Source: CALJFL01 sp964590005 (GTDB taxonomy: Bacteria; Pseudomonadota; Gammaproteobacteria; Pseudomonadales; Halieaceae). From it: a DNA stretch of 21,133 nt. Below, one piece after another: positions 6,710 to 13,648 of the stretch (position 1 is the first letter of the stretch; every line of letters begins with the position of its first letter). The notes under the pieces were generated by a model. It searched no databases and was not told where the DNA came from. It saw only the letters and a program-made list of their open reading frames with translations. Made by a program: the position numbers and the translations under genes. Location of the stretch: the NCBI GenBank assembly GCA_964590005.1, contig CAZPVJ010000136.1, forward strand, positions 1-21,133, in the 5' to 3' direction.

Positions 6710-7837
6710 TCAGGCTGCCGCGTCAGTGGTATTGCCGACGCGATACAAGGCCCTGGGCCTGATCAGACGACTATCCTGGCGGAACTCCAGGAAGTGGGCG
6801 ACATAGCCGTAAACCCTGGCCATGGCGAACATCGCGGTGAAAAAATGGCTGGGAATGCCAAGGCTGTGAAACACCGCGCCTTTGTAGAATTCCACGTTGG
6901 CCCAGATTTCCTTGCCCTGCCTTCCGAAAGCGGTCTGGCAGGCCTCCTCCACTGCAACCAGCGTGTCTAACAGGTTGCGGCTGTCAGCATCCCGGCACAG
7001 CTCTTGTGCCATGGGCTTGAGTATCTTGGCCCTGGGGTCGACGGTGCGGTACTCCCGGTGTCCCATACCCATGATTTTGACCTTGTTCGCCAGACACTCT
7101 GAGACGTAGGACTCAGCCCTGTCCGGACTACCGATATGCATGGCCATTTCCAGGGCGGCCTGGTCGGCACCACCGTGCAGTTTGCCGAACAAGGTGCCGA
7201 TGGAGGCCGAGATTACAGCCTGTATCGGTGCCAGGGTACTGGCGCAGACCCGGCCAGCAAACGTACCGGCATTGAAGCTGTGCTCCATCTGCAGAATCTG
7301 CGCAGCATCGAGCATGCGCACATCATCAGGTGATGGGGCGGCGCCGTGGAAGCGGTACAGGAAGTCCTCATGGAAACTGTGGCCCGCCTGGGACGGGAGC
7401 ACGTCCTCGCCGCGCGACAAACGGTAGTACCCGGCGATCAACGCGGAGATACGGGCGGCGATGAACAGGCCTTGTTCAGTCTCCAGGCCCAGGCCCAGTG
7501 TTGCGGTGCCCGGCAATTGCAGCAGCGGGGTAATGCCCTGGATAACCAGCATCGGATGCAGATCGGCTGGCATCCGCTTCAGGATCTCCAGTTCAGGGGT
7601 GGTTAACGTGCTCTGTGCCAGCATAAAGTCCGCGAGACTTTGTTCCTCGGCTGCCGAGGGCCAGCGACCCACGACGACCAGCCAGACCACCCGGGGAAAA
7701 GGGAGGCCGACTAACTCGGTGATATCAACCCCGCGATAGCTGAGTTTGCCATGGTCGCCCTGTACATCTGAAATGGCGGTTTCGCCAACAACGACGCCTG
7801 CGAGGTCCCTGGAATAAATGGTTTGGTCCTGGCTCAT
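6710..7837 (-). CDS. Citrate synthase-family protein (citrate/2-methylcitrate synthase type)
   Basis: 375 residues from ATG 7837, preferred over an in-frame GTG at 7870 because that codon lies within the predicted promoter and operator. The family condenses acetyl- or propionyl-CoA with oxaloacetate. Visible motifs are MEHSFNAGTFAGRV (184-197), KLHGGADQAALEM (219-231, active His221), GMGHREYRTVDPRA (257-270, His260), NVEFYKGAVFHSLGIP (314-329) and RLIRPRALY (357-365). The catalytic Asp of E. coli GltA (NVDFYSG) is Glu316 here, as I recall for other short citrate synthases. The protein lacks the extra N-terminal domain of GltA. No prpB, prpD or acnD is nearby, so a methylcitrate role is not supported by context. 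It is divergent from a LysR gene that probably controls it. Confidence 0.92.
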   Translation of the reverse strand: MSQDQTIYSRDLAGVVVGETAISDVQGDHGKLSYRGVDITELVGLPFPRVVWLVVVGRWPSAAEEQSLADFMLAQSTLTTPELEILKRMPADLHPMLVIQGITPLLQLPGTATLGLGLETEQGLFIAARISALIAGYYRLSRGEDVLPSQAGHSFHEDFLYRFHGAAPSPDDVRMLDAAQILQMEHSFNAGTFAGRVCASTLAPIQAVISASIGTLFGKLHGGADQAALEMAMHIGSPDRAESYVSECLANKVKIMGMGHREYRTVDPRAKILKPMAQELCRDADSRNLLDTLVAVEEACQTAFGRQGKEIWANVEFYKGAVFHSLGIPSHFFTAMFAMARVYGYVAHFLEFRQDSRLIRPRALYRVGNTTDAAA

Positions 7838-7855
7838 GGGTGGAGAGTCTCTCGT

Positions 7856-7872
7856 ATGTGAATTTTTCACAT
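7856..7872. promoter_or_regulatory. Perfect 7-bp inverted repeat over the citrate-synthase promoter start
   Basis: ATGTGAA-TTT-TTCACAT overlaps the minus-strand -10 and the predicted start site near 7864, the expected place for a repressor. The halves resemble CRP/FNR half-sites, but the TGTGA and TCACA boxes are 5 bp apart instead of 6, so a different repressor is as likely. Confidence 0.55.
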
Positions 7873-7899
7873 TTTAGGAAGCAAATTTACATTAGTTAA
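7871..7899 (-). promoter_or_regulatory. Candidate sigma-70 promoter for the citrate-synthase gene
   Basis: On the minus strand: TTAACT (7894-7899), a 17-bp spacer and TAAAAT (7871-7876). The predicted start near 7864 leaves a leader of about 27 nt to ATG 7837. Good spacing and AT-rich surroundings support it. Confidence 0.55.
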
Positions 7900-7913
7900 G
7901 TTAAATTTACTTA
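7883..7913. promoter_or_regulatory. Nested direct and inverted repeats, probable LysR-type binding region
   Basis: AAATTTAC occurs twice, at 7883-7890 and 7903-7910, exactly 20 bp apart (two helical turns). An inverted repeat TAAGT-N7-ACTTA covers 7897-7913, a layout typical of LysR sites. The elements lie just before the LysR gene and over the -35 of the citrate-synthase promoter, which fits autoregulation plus control of the divergent gene. Confidence 0.55.
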
Positions 7914-7935
7914 TCTGGATATTAGTGGAGCTTAT

Positions 7936-8823
7936 GTGAGACTGGAGAACAGTGAGCTTCGGGCGTTTCGCGCGGTCATCGAGGAGGGCGGTTTTAAACG
8001 CGCCGCCCTGGCCCTGCACATCAGCCAATCGGCGGTAAGCCAGGCTGTGGCCAGTCTCGAGAGCAAGCTCGAGATGACCCTGGTTGAGCGCGGCAAGGCC
8101 CTGCGCCTGACCGCCGCGGGAAGGCGCCTGTTCGACCACGCGGTCGAGGTCCTGCGCGATGAGGAGCAGACCCTGGAGGATATAGCGAGGCTGCGTAAAG
8201 GGGGAGCCGGAAGCCTTAATATCGCCCTGAGCGCCTCTATCAATCGCTTTTATGCGCCCGAGCTAATAAGCGCTTACTACCAGCAACACCCAGGCACCCA
8301 CATGAAAATTGCGGAGATGCCCAGCCGGTCCATCATTTACGCCGTATTGTCCGGCAACGCCGAACTGGGTATGGGGCCATTTCAGAAACAGATGCCGGCC
8401 TTTGACCGTATCCCCCTGTACGATGATTCCCGGCACCTGGTGGTTAGCCCCTTACACCCCCACTACGATCGCATGATGGAGGGCGAAGCCAACGCGCTGA
8501 AGGAAACCCCGCTGATAGCCTCCGCCCTGGATAATCCGGATATGCGACCCTCTATCCAGCGCTTGCGTGACCAGTTCAGCACCGTCTGGGAGGTGAGCAG
8601 TTTATCGCTGCGCATTCACATGGTGGCACAGGGCATGGGGGTGACGTTTATCGATGGCAGATTGTTGCGCGAACACCCCCAGTGCCGTGATTTCACTATC
8701 ATGGATGATGTGTCTTTCGGGCGCATCGAGAAACAGGTGGGCTTGTACTATCGCTCGGGCAAAAAACTGAGCGGTAGCGCCCGAGATTTTATAGCGCTTT
8801 GCGAGGCCTTCTGGCGTAGTTAG
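7936..8823 (+). CDS. LysR-family transcriptional regulator
   Basis: 295 residues from GTG 7936, with GGAG 5 nt upstream. The N-terminal winged helix-turn-helix is clear (residues about 5-65, with ALHISQSAVSQAVASLESKL as the recognition region), followed by a LysR substrate-binding domain (about 90-290). The effector is not predictable. It is divergent from the citrate-synthase gene with a repeat-rich 98-bp gap and is followed after 31 bp by the GlpD-like flavoprotein on the same strand. The simplest reading is that it senses a metabolite of one of these enzymes and controls both, as well as itself. Confidence 0.93.
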   Translation: MRLENSELRAFRAVIEEGGFKRAALALHISQSAVSQAVASLESKLEMTLVERGKALRLTAAGRRLFDHAVEVLRDEEQTLEDIARLRKGGAGSLNIALSASINRFYAPELISAYYQQHPGTHMKIAEMPSRSIIYAVLSGNAELGMGPFQKQMPAFDRIPLYDDSRHLVVSPLHPHYDRMMEGEANALKETPLIASALDNPDMRPSIQRLRDQFSTVWEVSSLSLRIHMVAQGMGVTFIDGRLLREHPQCRDFTIMDDVSFGRIEKQVGLYYRSGKKLSGSARDFIALCEAFWRS

Positions 8824-8854
8824 TTCAGGCGCCTTCGGTTAGGAGAATAGTGGT

Positions 8855-10468
8855 ATGGCAATCAGTTTACGCGCCAGCAATGTCGACAAGCTTCAGGAGC
8901 AGGATTTTGACGTGCTCATTGTCGGCGGCGGTATCAATGGCGCAGTCAGCGCGGCCTCGCTAGCGGGTCGTGGCGTCAAGGTGGCGTTGATCGATGGTGG
9001 CGACTTCGCCTCCGGTGTGAGCTCCAGCTCTTCAAATCTGGCCTGGGGCGGTATCAAGTACCTTGAGAGCCACGAGTACCTGCTGGTCAACAAACTGTGT
9101 AAGTCGCGCAACGAGCTGATGCGAGCCTATCCCTCAACGGTGAAAGAGATACGGTTTTTCACCACTATCCAGCGCGGTTTTCGGTTCTGGTCATTTTTTG
9201 TATTCCTCGGCAGTGTGCTGTATTGGTTGATGGGTCGCTGCAAAACCCGGCCGCCGCGCTACCTGACCGCCAACAGGATCGAGGAGGCCGAGCCAGAGAT
9301 TAATACCACCCAGGCCGCCGGTGGCCTGGAGTATTCTGATTGTTACCTCTATGACAATGATGCTCGCTTTGTTTTTAATTTTATCCGGCGGAGCCTGAGT
9401 TATGGCTGTATCGCCGCCAACTACGTGAATGCCGACGGTGCGGAGTTTGTCGATGGACGGTGGCACACACGGGCGCGCGACCTGGAAACCGGAGCCGAGT
9501 TCACCATCCGCTCCAGGGTGTTGATCAATGCCTGCGGCCCTTACGCCGACGCAGTGAATGCCAGGGCCGAGGTGGCGACTGATTACCGGCACCTGTTCTC
9601 CAAGGGTATTCACCTGATCGTCGATCAAATTACAGATAACAAGCGCGTGCTGACCTTTTTTGCCAGTGACGGCCGTCTGTTTTTCCTTATTCCCATGGGG
9701 CCGAAAACCTGTATTGGCACGACGGATACCCAGGTGGAAACACCGGAGGTGGCCGTAACCGACGAGGACAGGGATTTTGTGCTGAGCAACTGTAACGCCC
9801 TGCTGGACCTGGACAGGCCGCTGACTCGCGAGGATATCATCGCTGAACGGGTGGGTGTGCGACCGCTGGCGGTGAAAGGTGAGGGCGGTGTTGCCGACTG
9901 GGTGCAGCTATCGCGCAAACATGTGATCGAGGTGAATTATGGCAAGCGCCACCTGAGCATATTTGGCGGCAAGCTCACCGATTGCCTCAATGTGGGTGAT
10001 GAGGTTGCGGACCACGTCGCGGAGTTGGGCGTTGACGTGCCAGAGCCGAACAATCACTGGTACGGCGAGCCGGGTGATGACCTTCGCGAGGAATTCATGT
10101 TGCAGGCCCGGCGGATGAACCTGGATGACATGACCGACCCCAGTTCATCGGAACCCCTGTCGGAGCGCTTCTGGCGCCGCTACGGGGAGTCCGCCTTCGG
10201 ATTGCTGGAGCGCATCCGGGAGGATGAGAGCCAGGTTGAATTGCTGATCGAGAATGCCGAATATACCCGCGGCGAGATCGAGCTGGCGGCTCGCCGGGAA
10301 ATGATCGTCAAGCTCGAGGATTTCATGCGCCGGCGTTCCAAGATCGAATTGGTGGTACGCGATAAAGACATCGTCGCGGCGCCGGGCCTGCGCGAGGCCT
10401 GCGATATCCTGTTTGGCGAGCAGGCGCAACAGCGTTTGAACGAGTATCTGGAGTACCTGCGGGCCTGA
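8855..10468 (+). CDS. GlpD-like FAD-dependent oxidoreductase (divergent glycerol-3-phosphate dehydrogenase family)
   Basis: 537 residues; ATG 8855 has AGGAG 9 nt upstream. The N-terminal dinucleotide fold is FDVLIVGGGINGAVSAASLA (18-37). GlpD-family blocks follow: NLAWGGIKYLESHEYLLV (61-78), GLEYSDCYLYDNDARFVFNF, ACGPYAD, KGIHLIVDQ, CIGTTDT, IAERVGVRPL and FGGKLTD, then the helical GlpD C-terminal domain. E. coli GlpD has Arg-Tyr in GLRYLE where this protein has Lys68-Tyr69, and its GGKLTTYR is GGKLTDCL here; the His and the VRPL Arg are kept. A hydrophobic stretch at about 109-128 may sit on the membrane. GlpD passes electrons from glycerol-3-phosphate to quinone; the altered active site leaves the substrate open. 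It follows the LysR gene by 31 bp, and no glpK or glpF is nearby. Confidence 0.85.
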   Translation: MAISLRASNVDKLQEQDFDVLIVGGGINGAVSAASLAGRGVKVALIDGGDFASGVSSSSSNLAWGGIKYLESHEYLLVNKLCKSRNELMRAYPSTVKEIRFFTTIQRGFRFWSFFVFLGSVLYWLMGRCKTRPPRYLTANRIEEAEPEINTTQAAGGLEYSDCYLYDNDARFVFNFIRRSLSYGCIAANYVNADGAEFVDGRWHTRARDLETGAEFTIRSRVLINACGPYADAVNARAEVATDYRHLFSKGIHLIVDQITDNKRVLTFFASDGRLFFLIPMGPKTCIGTTDTQVETPEVAVTDEDRDFVLSNCNALLDLDRPLTREDIIAERVGVRPLAVKGEGGVADWVQLSRKHVIEVNYGKRHLSIFGGKLTDCLNVGDEVADHVAELGVDVPEPNNHWYGEPGDDLREEFMLQARRMNLDDMTDPSSSEPLSERFWRRYGESAFGLLERIREDESQVELLIENAEYTRGEIELAARREMIVKLEDFMRRRSKIELVVRDKDIVAAPGLREACDILFGEQAQQRLNEYLEYLRA

Positions 10469-10522
10469 TGAAGCCCGTGAACGGTACTGGTTCACACATT
10501 TTCCCTGTTCTTGAGACGCAGT

Positions 10523-10561
10523 AAAAACAGAGAGTGATACGCGTCACTGTTCTGTGTTTTT
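10523..10561 (+). terminator. Imperfect hairpin with T-tract after the GlpD-like gene (overlaps a CRP-like dyad)
   Basis: ACAGA (10527-10531) pairs with TCTGT (10551-10555), AGTGA (10533-10537) with TCACT (10544-10548), and TTTTT follows at 10557-10561. It lies 55 bp after the stop codon. The inner dyad AGTGA-TACGCG-TCACT also resembles a CRP/FNR site upstream of the small gene at 10634, so the element may have two uses. Confidence 0.45.
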
Positions 10562-10633
10562 GTTCAGCAGGCTTCCCGGCGCTGTGCTTATATAGAGTTA
10601 TCGACAGAGGTTAAGAGATACGGGGCAGGGGCC

Positions 10634-10861
10634 ATGCAACAGCAAAAGCCGGTGATCGCAAAAACAAGCACCACGTCAGTGCCATTTATCGGTCTGGCGA
10701 TTGTCTTTGCGTTGGCCTCTTTTTTTGTCGCTACATCGAAGGCCCATTCCACTGAAAATGCGGTGAAGCCGATCGGGCAGTTGACGCAGTCACACGATCA
10801 TTGGGTGGCTGCAGTCCCGGCCGGCGAGGTTAGGGCCTCGTCGGGACGAGGATCACTGTAG
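10634..10861 (+). CDS. Small exported or single-TM hypothetical protein
   Basis: 75 residues, ATG 10634, with a purine-rich CAGGGG just upstream, although spacing to the ATG is short. Residues 1-16 are polar and basic, 17-34 form one hydrophobic helix, and SKAHS could be a signal-peptidase site; the remainder is short and polar. A TATATA at 10589-10594 could be the -10, with a CRP-like dyad about 60 bp before the predicted start. I do not recognise the family. It converges on the HlyD-like gene with a 4-bp gap. Its reality rests on the signal-like N-terminus and placement; coding is plausible but unproven. Confidence 0.5.
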   Translation: MQQQKPVIAKTSTTSVPFIGLAIVFALASFFVATSKAHSTENAVKPIGQLTQSHDHWVAAVPAGEVRASSGRGSL

Positions 10862-10865
10862 CCGC

Positions 10866-11855
10866 TCAGGGGCTGGTCAGGTAAGCCAGCCAGGCGTTGA
10901 TACGCATTACCACTTTACTGATGATGTGTACCGGTTTACCACGTTGCGTGTAGACAGTGGCAGTGCCGGCTGTGCCCTGTGGCAGTTCATCGGCGACTTG
11001 CTGGTCGTCAAACTTGAACCTTACCAGCCAGCGATCCGGCGGCGCGGCGCTAAGGCTGGGCAGTTGGCCGCTGGCGGTAGTTTGCGCTGAGGCGCTAACC
11101 CCGATTACATGGGTAACCTCACCACCGTAAACCTGCCCCGGCCGGTGTATAAATGTGAATTCTGCTTTGTCGCCGACCTGTATGTAGCGGATCGCGCTCT
11201 GGCTGAAACTGGCCATTAGCTGGCTGTCTTCGGTGGATACAAAGGGCAGTGTCGCGGACATACCCACCGTACCCACGAAGGTTCCAGGCCGAATCACCAC
11301 GTTGACCGCGTAGCCATCCGAAGGAGCGCGGACCAGGGTTTCGGCCAGTTCCCACTCGGCATTGGACAGCTGGGCTTCCGCGCTTGCGATAGCTGCCTCA
11401 GCGGCGTCCAGTTCCGCCACCCAGCGGTCCAGGTCGACCTGGGCTGCTGCCTGCGTTTTCAACAGACCCTTGGCTCGATCAACCTGCAACTCTGCGAGCG
11501 TGCGCTGCGCCTCAAACTGGGCAATGGACGCCTTGGACTGCGCGACCTTGAATTCATACGGGGTTGGGTCGATACGAAACAGCACGTCCCCCTTTTTCAT
11601 CGGCGTGTAGGCCTCAACCTCGACCTCTTGAATAAGCCCCCTCACGTTGGACACGATCGGTACGATGTAGCGGTGCAGCCGGGCGTCCTGGGACACCGGC
11701 GAAAAGCTGTACCAGGCAAAGACGATTGCACCGATCATCACGATGCCCACACCGACAAACGCCGAAATACTGCCGTTGCTTTTGGGAATAAGCTTCAGCT
11801 TATTGAACAGCAGGATATACAGCAGGCTGTAGCAGATAGTCAGAAAGGCAATCAT
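10866..11855 (-). CDS. HlyD/EmrA-type membrane fusion protein, YiaV-like
   Basis: 329 residues. Two N-terminal membrane segments (about 2-17 and 30-49) are followed by the periplasmic adaptor plan: a lipoyl half (VSNVRGLIQEVEVEAYTPMKKGDVLFRID), an alpha hairpin rich in Ala/Gln/Glu (about 100-170), the second half APSDGYAVNVVIRPGTFV, then a beta-barrel domain. Such adaptors link an inner-membrane pump to the outer membrane. The two leading membrane segments and the DUF3302 partner immediately upstream match the E. coli yiaW-yiaV pair, whose function is poorly known. Its ATG overlaps the DUF3302 stop by 4 bp (ATGA), indicating translational coupling. No pump or outer-membrane channel is encoded beside it, so the partner must lie elsewhere. 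Confidence 0.88.
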   Translation of the reverse strand: MIAFLTICYSLLYILLFNKLKLIPKSNGSISAFVGVGIVMIGAIVFAWYSFSPVSQDARLHRYIVPIVSNVRGLIQEVEVEAYTPMKKGDVLFRIDPTPYEFKVAQSKASIAQFEAQRTLAELQVDRAKGLLKTQAAAQVDLDRWVAELDAAEAAIASAEAQLSNAEWELAETLVRAPSDGYAVNVVIRPGTFVGTVGMSATLPFVSTEDSQLMASFSQSAIRYIQVGDKAEFTFIHRPGQVYGGEVTHVIGVSASAQTTASGQLPSLSAAPPDRWLVRFKFDDQQVADELPQGTAGTATVYTQRGKPVHIISKVVMRINAWLAYLTSP

Positions 11856-12145
11856 TGGGCTGACTCCCCGGCGCGCAGTCTTTGGACTTCGGATTCCAGC
11901 GCTTCGACTCTGCTGGATAGCTCAGCGCCTGCCGTGTTGATGGGTTTGGTATAGGCCCAGACGATGGCGACAAACCAGGCGACACCCAGTGTCAGAATGC
12001 CTATCCAGCCGAGTATGTTGATGGCTTCCGCCTGTGGGTGATCTTTCTCCCGGGCGATTTTGCCCGGCATCGAACCAAGAGTGACCACGATCCAGATTGC
12101 CGCGGCGATGATCACCAGGATCACGATGAGTGCGAAAATATCCAC
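11852..12145 (-). CDS. DUF3302 inner-membrane protein, YiaW-like
   Basis: 97 residues from a GTG start at 12145, supported by GAGGTG 7 nt upstream. Two membrane helices (about 3-25 and 43-65) flank a short loop with HPQAEAI, which resembles the loop of E. coli YiaW (NHPHADAI, from memory). The C-terminal part (about 74-92) has heptad character and may form a coiled coil. It is coupled to the HlyD-like gene by an ATGA overlap, the same order as yiaW-yiaV. The role is unknown; it probably assembles with the adaptor. Confidence 0.85.
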   Translation of the reverse strand: MDIFALIVILVIIAAAIWIVVTLGSMPGKIAREKDHPQAEAINILGWIGILTLGVAWFVAIVWAYTKPINTAGAELSSRVEALESEVQRLRAGESAQ

Positions 12146-12236
12146 GGTTAGTCACCTCATTGCCAGCTTCAGGGCTCAGTGTAATGGCCCGGTCCAGCGA
12201 GTGCTATCAGGAATTACGCAGTTTTGGGAGAAGTGT

Positions 12237-12737
12237 TCAGCGCTGCTGGCCGGTTAGTGCCAGGCGAAGTTTGGGTCGGGTTGTCGTGGGAGAAAGCCAG
12301 ATGCCGGTGAAATGATCGCCAAATTCCGGGTCCTCGATCACACCCAATAGCTCGCCATTGCGGTAGAAAGTGCTGCGGTCGTCTTCGTCGATCTCGAGCG
12401 TCAGCACATCATTCTTGCTGACATCGGGCCAGAGTTCGGCCAGTTTTGCCAGCCATTGCTCCTGGCGCTCGTGTGTCAAACCCTGTGAGTCCCACTCGCT
12501 GCCGGTACGCTCAACCAGCGCCTCTGATTTGATATCCAACAGGTACTCGATCTCCAGTTGCAAGGGCCGCTGGCCCTCCCGATATTGCCCGTCGGTACTG
12601 TAGAGACGTGAATTGTAGACCGACCAGAAAAGCACGCGCAGCTCGGCTTCTCCCACCTTCTGAAGCTCTGACGGCTGGCCCCACACGCTTGTGGACAGCA
12701 GTGCGAGAAAGGCGCCGGCGGCAGTAAGTTTACGCAT
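12237..12737 (-). CDS. Chalcone-isomerase-like periplasmic protein (Chalcone_3 type)
   Basis: 166 residues from ATG 12737, with GGAGAG about 6 nt upstream; further upstream in-frame codons are inside the DUF2878 gene. A signal peptide is clear (MRKLTAAGAFLALLSTSVWG, then QPSELQ). The rest fits bacterial chalcone-isomerase-like proteins: AELRVLFWSVYNSRLYS, PLQLEIEYLLDIKSEALVE, the DVSKNDVLTLEID region, and FTGIWLSP near the end. These proteins keep the fold but are not known to isomerise chalcones. The ATG overlaps the end of the DUF2878 gene by 8 bp, so the two are coupled; the same pair occurs in gammaproteobacterial clusters with cyclopropane-fatty-acid synthase and DUF1365, none of which is in the window. 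Confidence 0.85.
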   Translation of the reverse strand: MRKLTAAGAFLALLSTSVWGQPSELQKVGEAELRVLFWSVYNSRLYSTDGQYREGQRPLQLEIEYLLDIKSEALVERTGSEWDSQGLTHERQEQWLAKLAELWPDVSKNDVLTLEIDEDDRSTFYRNGELLGVIEDPEFGDHFTGIWLSPTTTRPKLRLALTGQQR

Positions 12738-13299
12738 CGCTACTCTCCGCATTGGCGGTCTCAGTGATGTAGGCAACGGCGAAATACAGGCTTGGCAGCA
12801 AAATTGCCCACACCAGACCCATAGTGCCAAAACTTACAGGCAGGGAGTAGCCAAATTCTACCGCCCCCAGGCGTGCGCCTACACCATAGTTAAACGGCAC
12901 GACGATAGCCCCAGCCAGAACAGCCAGCAGCGGTTTGTTGGCCAGGAAGGCCAGACTGCGGGTAAAGGTTGTGGCGAAAGCCAGCCACAGCCCGCACAAC
13001 CACAGTGGAATCAACTCACCATTGGGGAATATGAAAATACCGCTGGCGCTGAGAAACGCATCGACGCCGACGCCGACGGCGCCCACGGCTGCCAGCTGAC
13101 GCAGTTCCCTGGCCCTGTCAGGAACGAGGGCAAAGTGTAATGCAATCAGTGCGGCAGTCAGCGGCAGCAGGGACTCTCGGCCCAGAACAGCGCAAAACCA
13201 CGTGGTCTGGAACCAGATGGCATTAAACCAGGTGGTTTCAGTGAGTGGTTGCGAAAGGAGTCGCTTGCCGGCCGTCATTGGCGTGCTCGTTTGTGTCAT
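12730..13299 (-). CDS. DUF2878 integral membrane protein
   Basis: 189 residues if it starts at ATG 13299; ATG 13278 (182 residues) is the alternative, and neither has a strong ribosome site. Several hydrophobic helices span the chain (for example ESLLPLTAALIALHFALV, PLWLCGLWLAFATTF, LLAVLAGAIVVPFNYG, GLVWAILLPSLYFAVAY), giving about five or six membrane segments. FNAIWFQTTWFCAVLG near the N-terminus and the Asp of GVDAFLSASGIF are the features by which I recognise DUF2878. Its last 8 bp overlap the chalcone-isomerase-like gene. No biochemical function is known. Confidence 0.82.
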   Translation of the reverse strand: MTQTSTPMTAGKRLLSQPLTETTWFNAIWFQTTWFCAVLGRESLLPLTAALIALHFALVPDRARELRQLAAVGAVGVGVDAFLSASGIFIFPNGELIPLWLCGLWLAFATTFTRSLAFLANKPLLAVLAGAIVVPFNYGVGARLGAVEFGYSLPVSFGTMGLVWAILLPSLYFAVAYITETANAESSDA

Positions 13300-13343
13300 G
13301 TTGGGTTATACGAGGCCCGCCCGCGGCTGGATTAGCGCCGCTT

Positions 13344-13640
13344 TCAGCCTGATTGCTGCTGGTACTCGCGCTCAATCTTGGTGACCATTACCCGGTAATG
13401 GGAGTACCAGTGCTCCTTGCCGGTGGCTTGCGCTCTCAGGTGTTCGGTATCCTGCTTCCAGCGTCTTATCTGCTCTTCACTATCCCAGAGAGATACCGCA
13501 ATTTCCTTTGAGCCCTCAGTCACCGCCGTGAATTCCCTACAGCCGTATTTTTCCAGGGCCAACTGCCTGAGTAGACTGGCTGTCCGAAGATAGTTTTCAT
13601 CAAGCTGCTTGAGCTCGGCGGTAAAAACAACCGCGTACAT
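13344..13640 (-). CDS. ABM-type (antibiotic biosynthesis monooxygenase) small protein
   Basis: 98 residues; ATG 13640 with GAGGT about 5 nt upstream. The chain has the dimeric alpha-beta-barrel pattern of the ABM family: YAVVFTAEL opening strand, a helix LRTASLLRQLALEKYGC, EFTAVTEGSKEIAVSLW, then the helix with EQIRRWKQDTEHLRAQATG, and YSHYRVMVTKIER as the closing strand. Family members include cofactor-free quinone-forming monooxygenases, HmoA-like haem-degrading enzymes and proteins of unknown role; which applies here cannot be read. It starts 8 bp after the SnoaL-like gene, so the two are surely cotranscribed, and it precedes DUF2878 by 44 bp. Confidence 0.83.
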   Translation of the reverse strand: MYAVVFTAELKQLDENYLRTASLLRQLALEKYGCREFTAVTEGSKEIAVSLWDSEEQIRRWKQDTEHLRAQATGKEHWYSHYRVMVTKIEREYQQQSG

Positions 13641-13648
13641 GGCTTACC

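Noticed and set aside
7838..7870. GTG start at 7870 for the citrate synthase, adding 11 residues
   Set aside because: It lies inside the predicted -10/start-site palindrome and has no ribosome site, while ATG 7837 fits the promoter.
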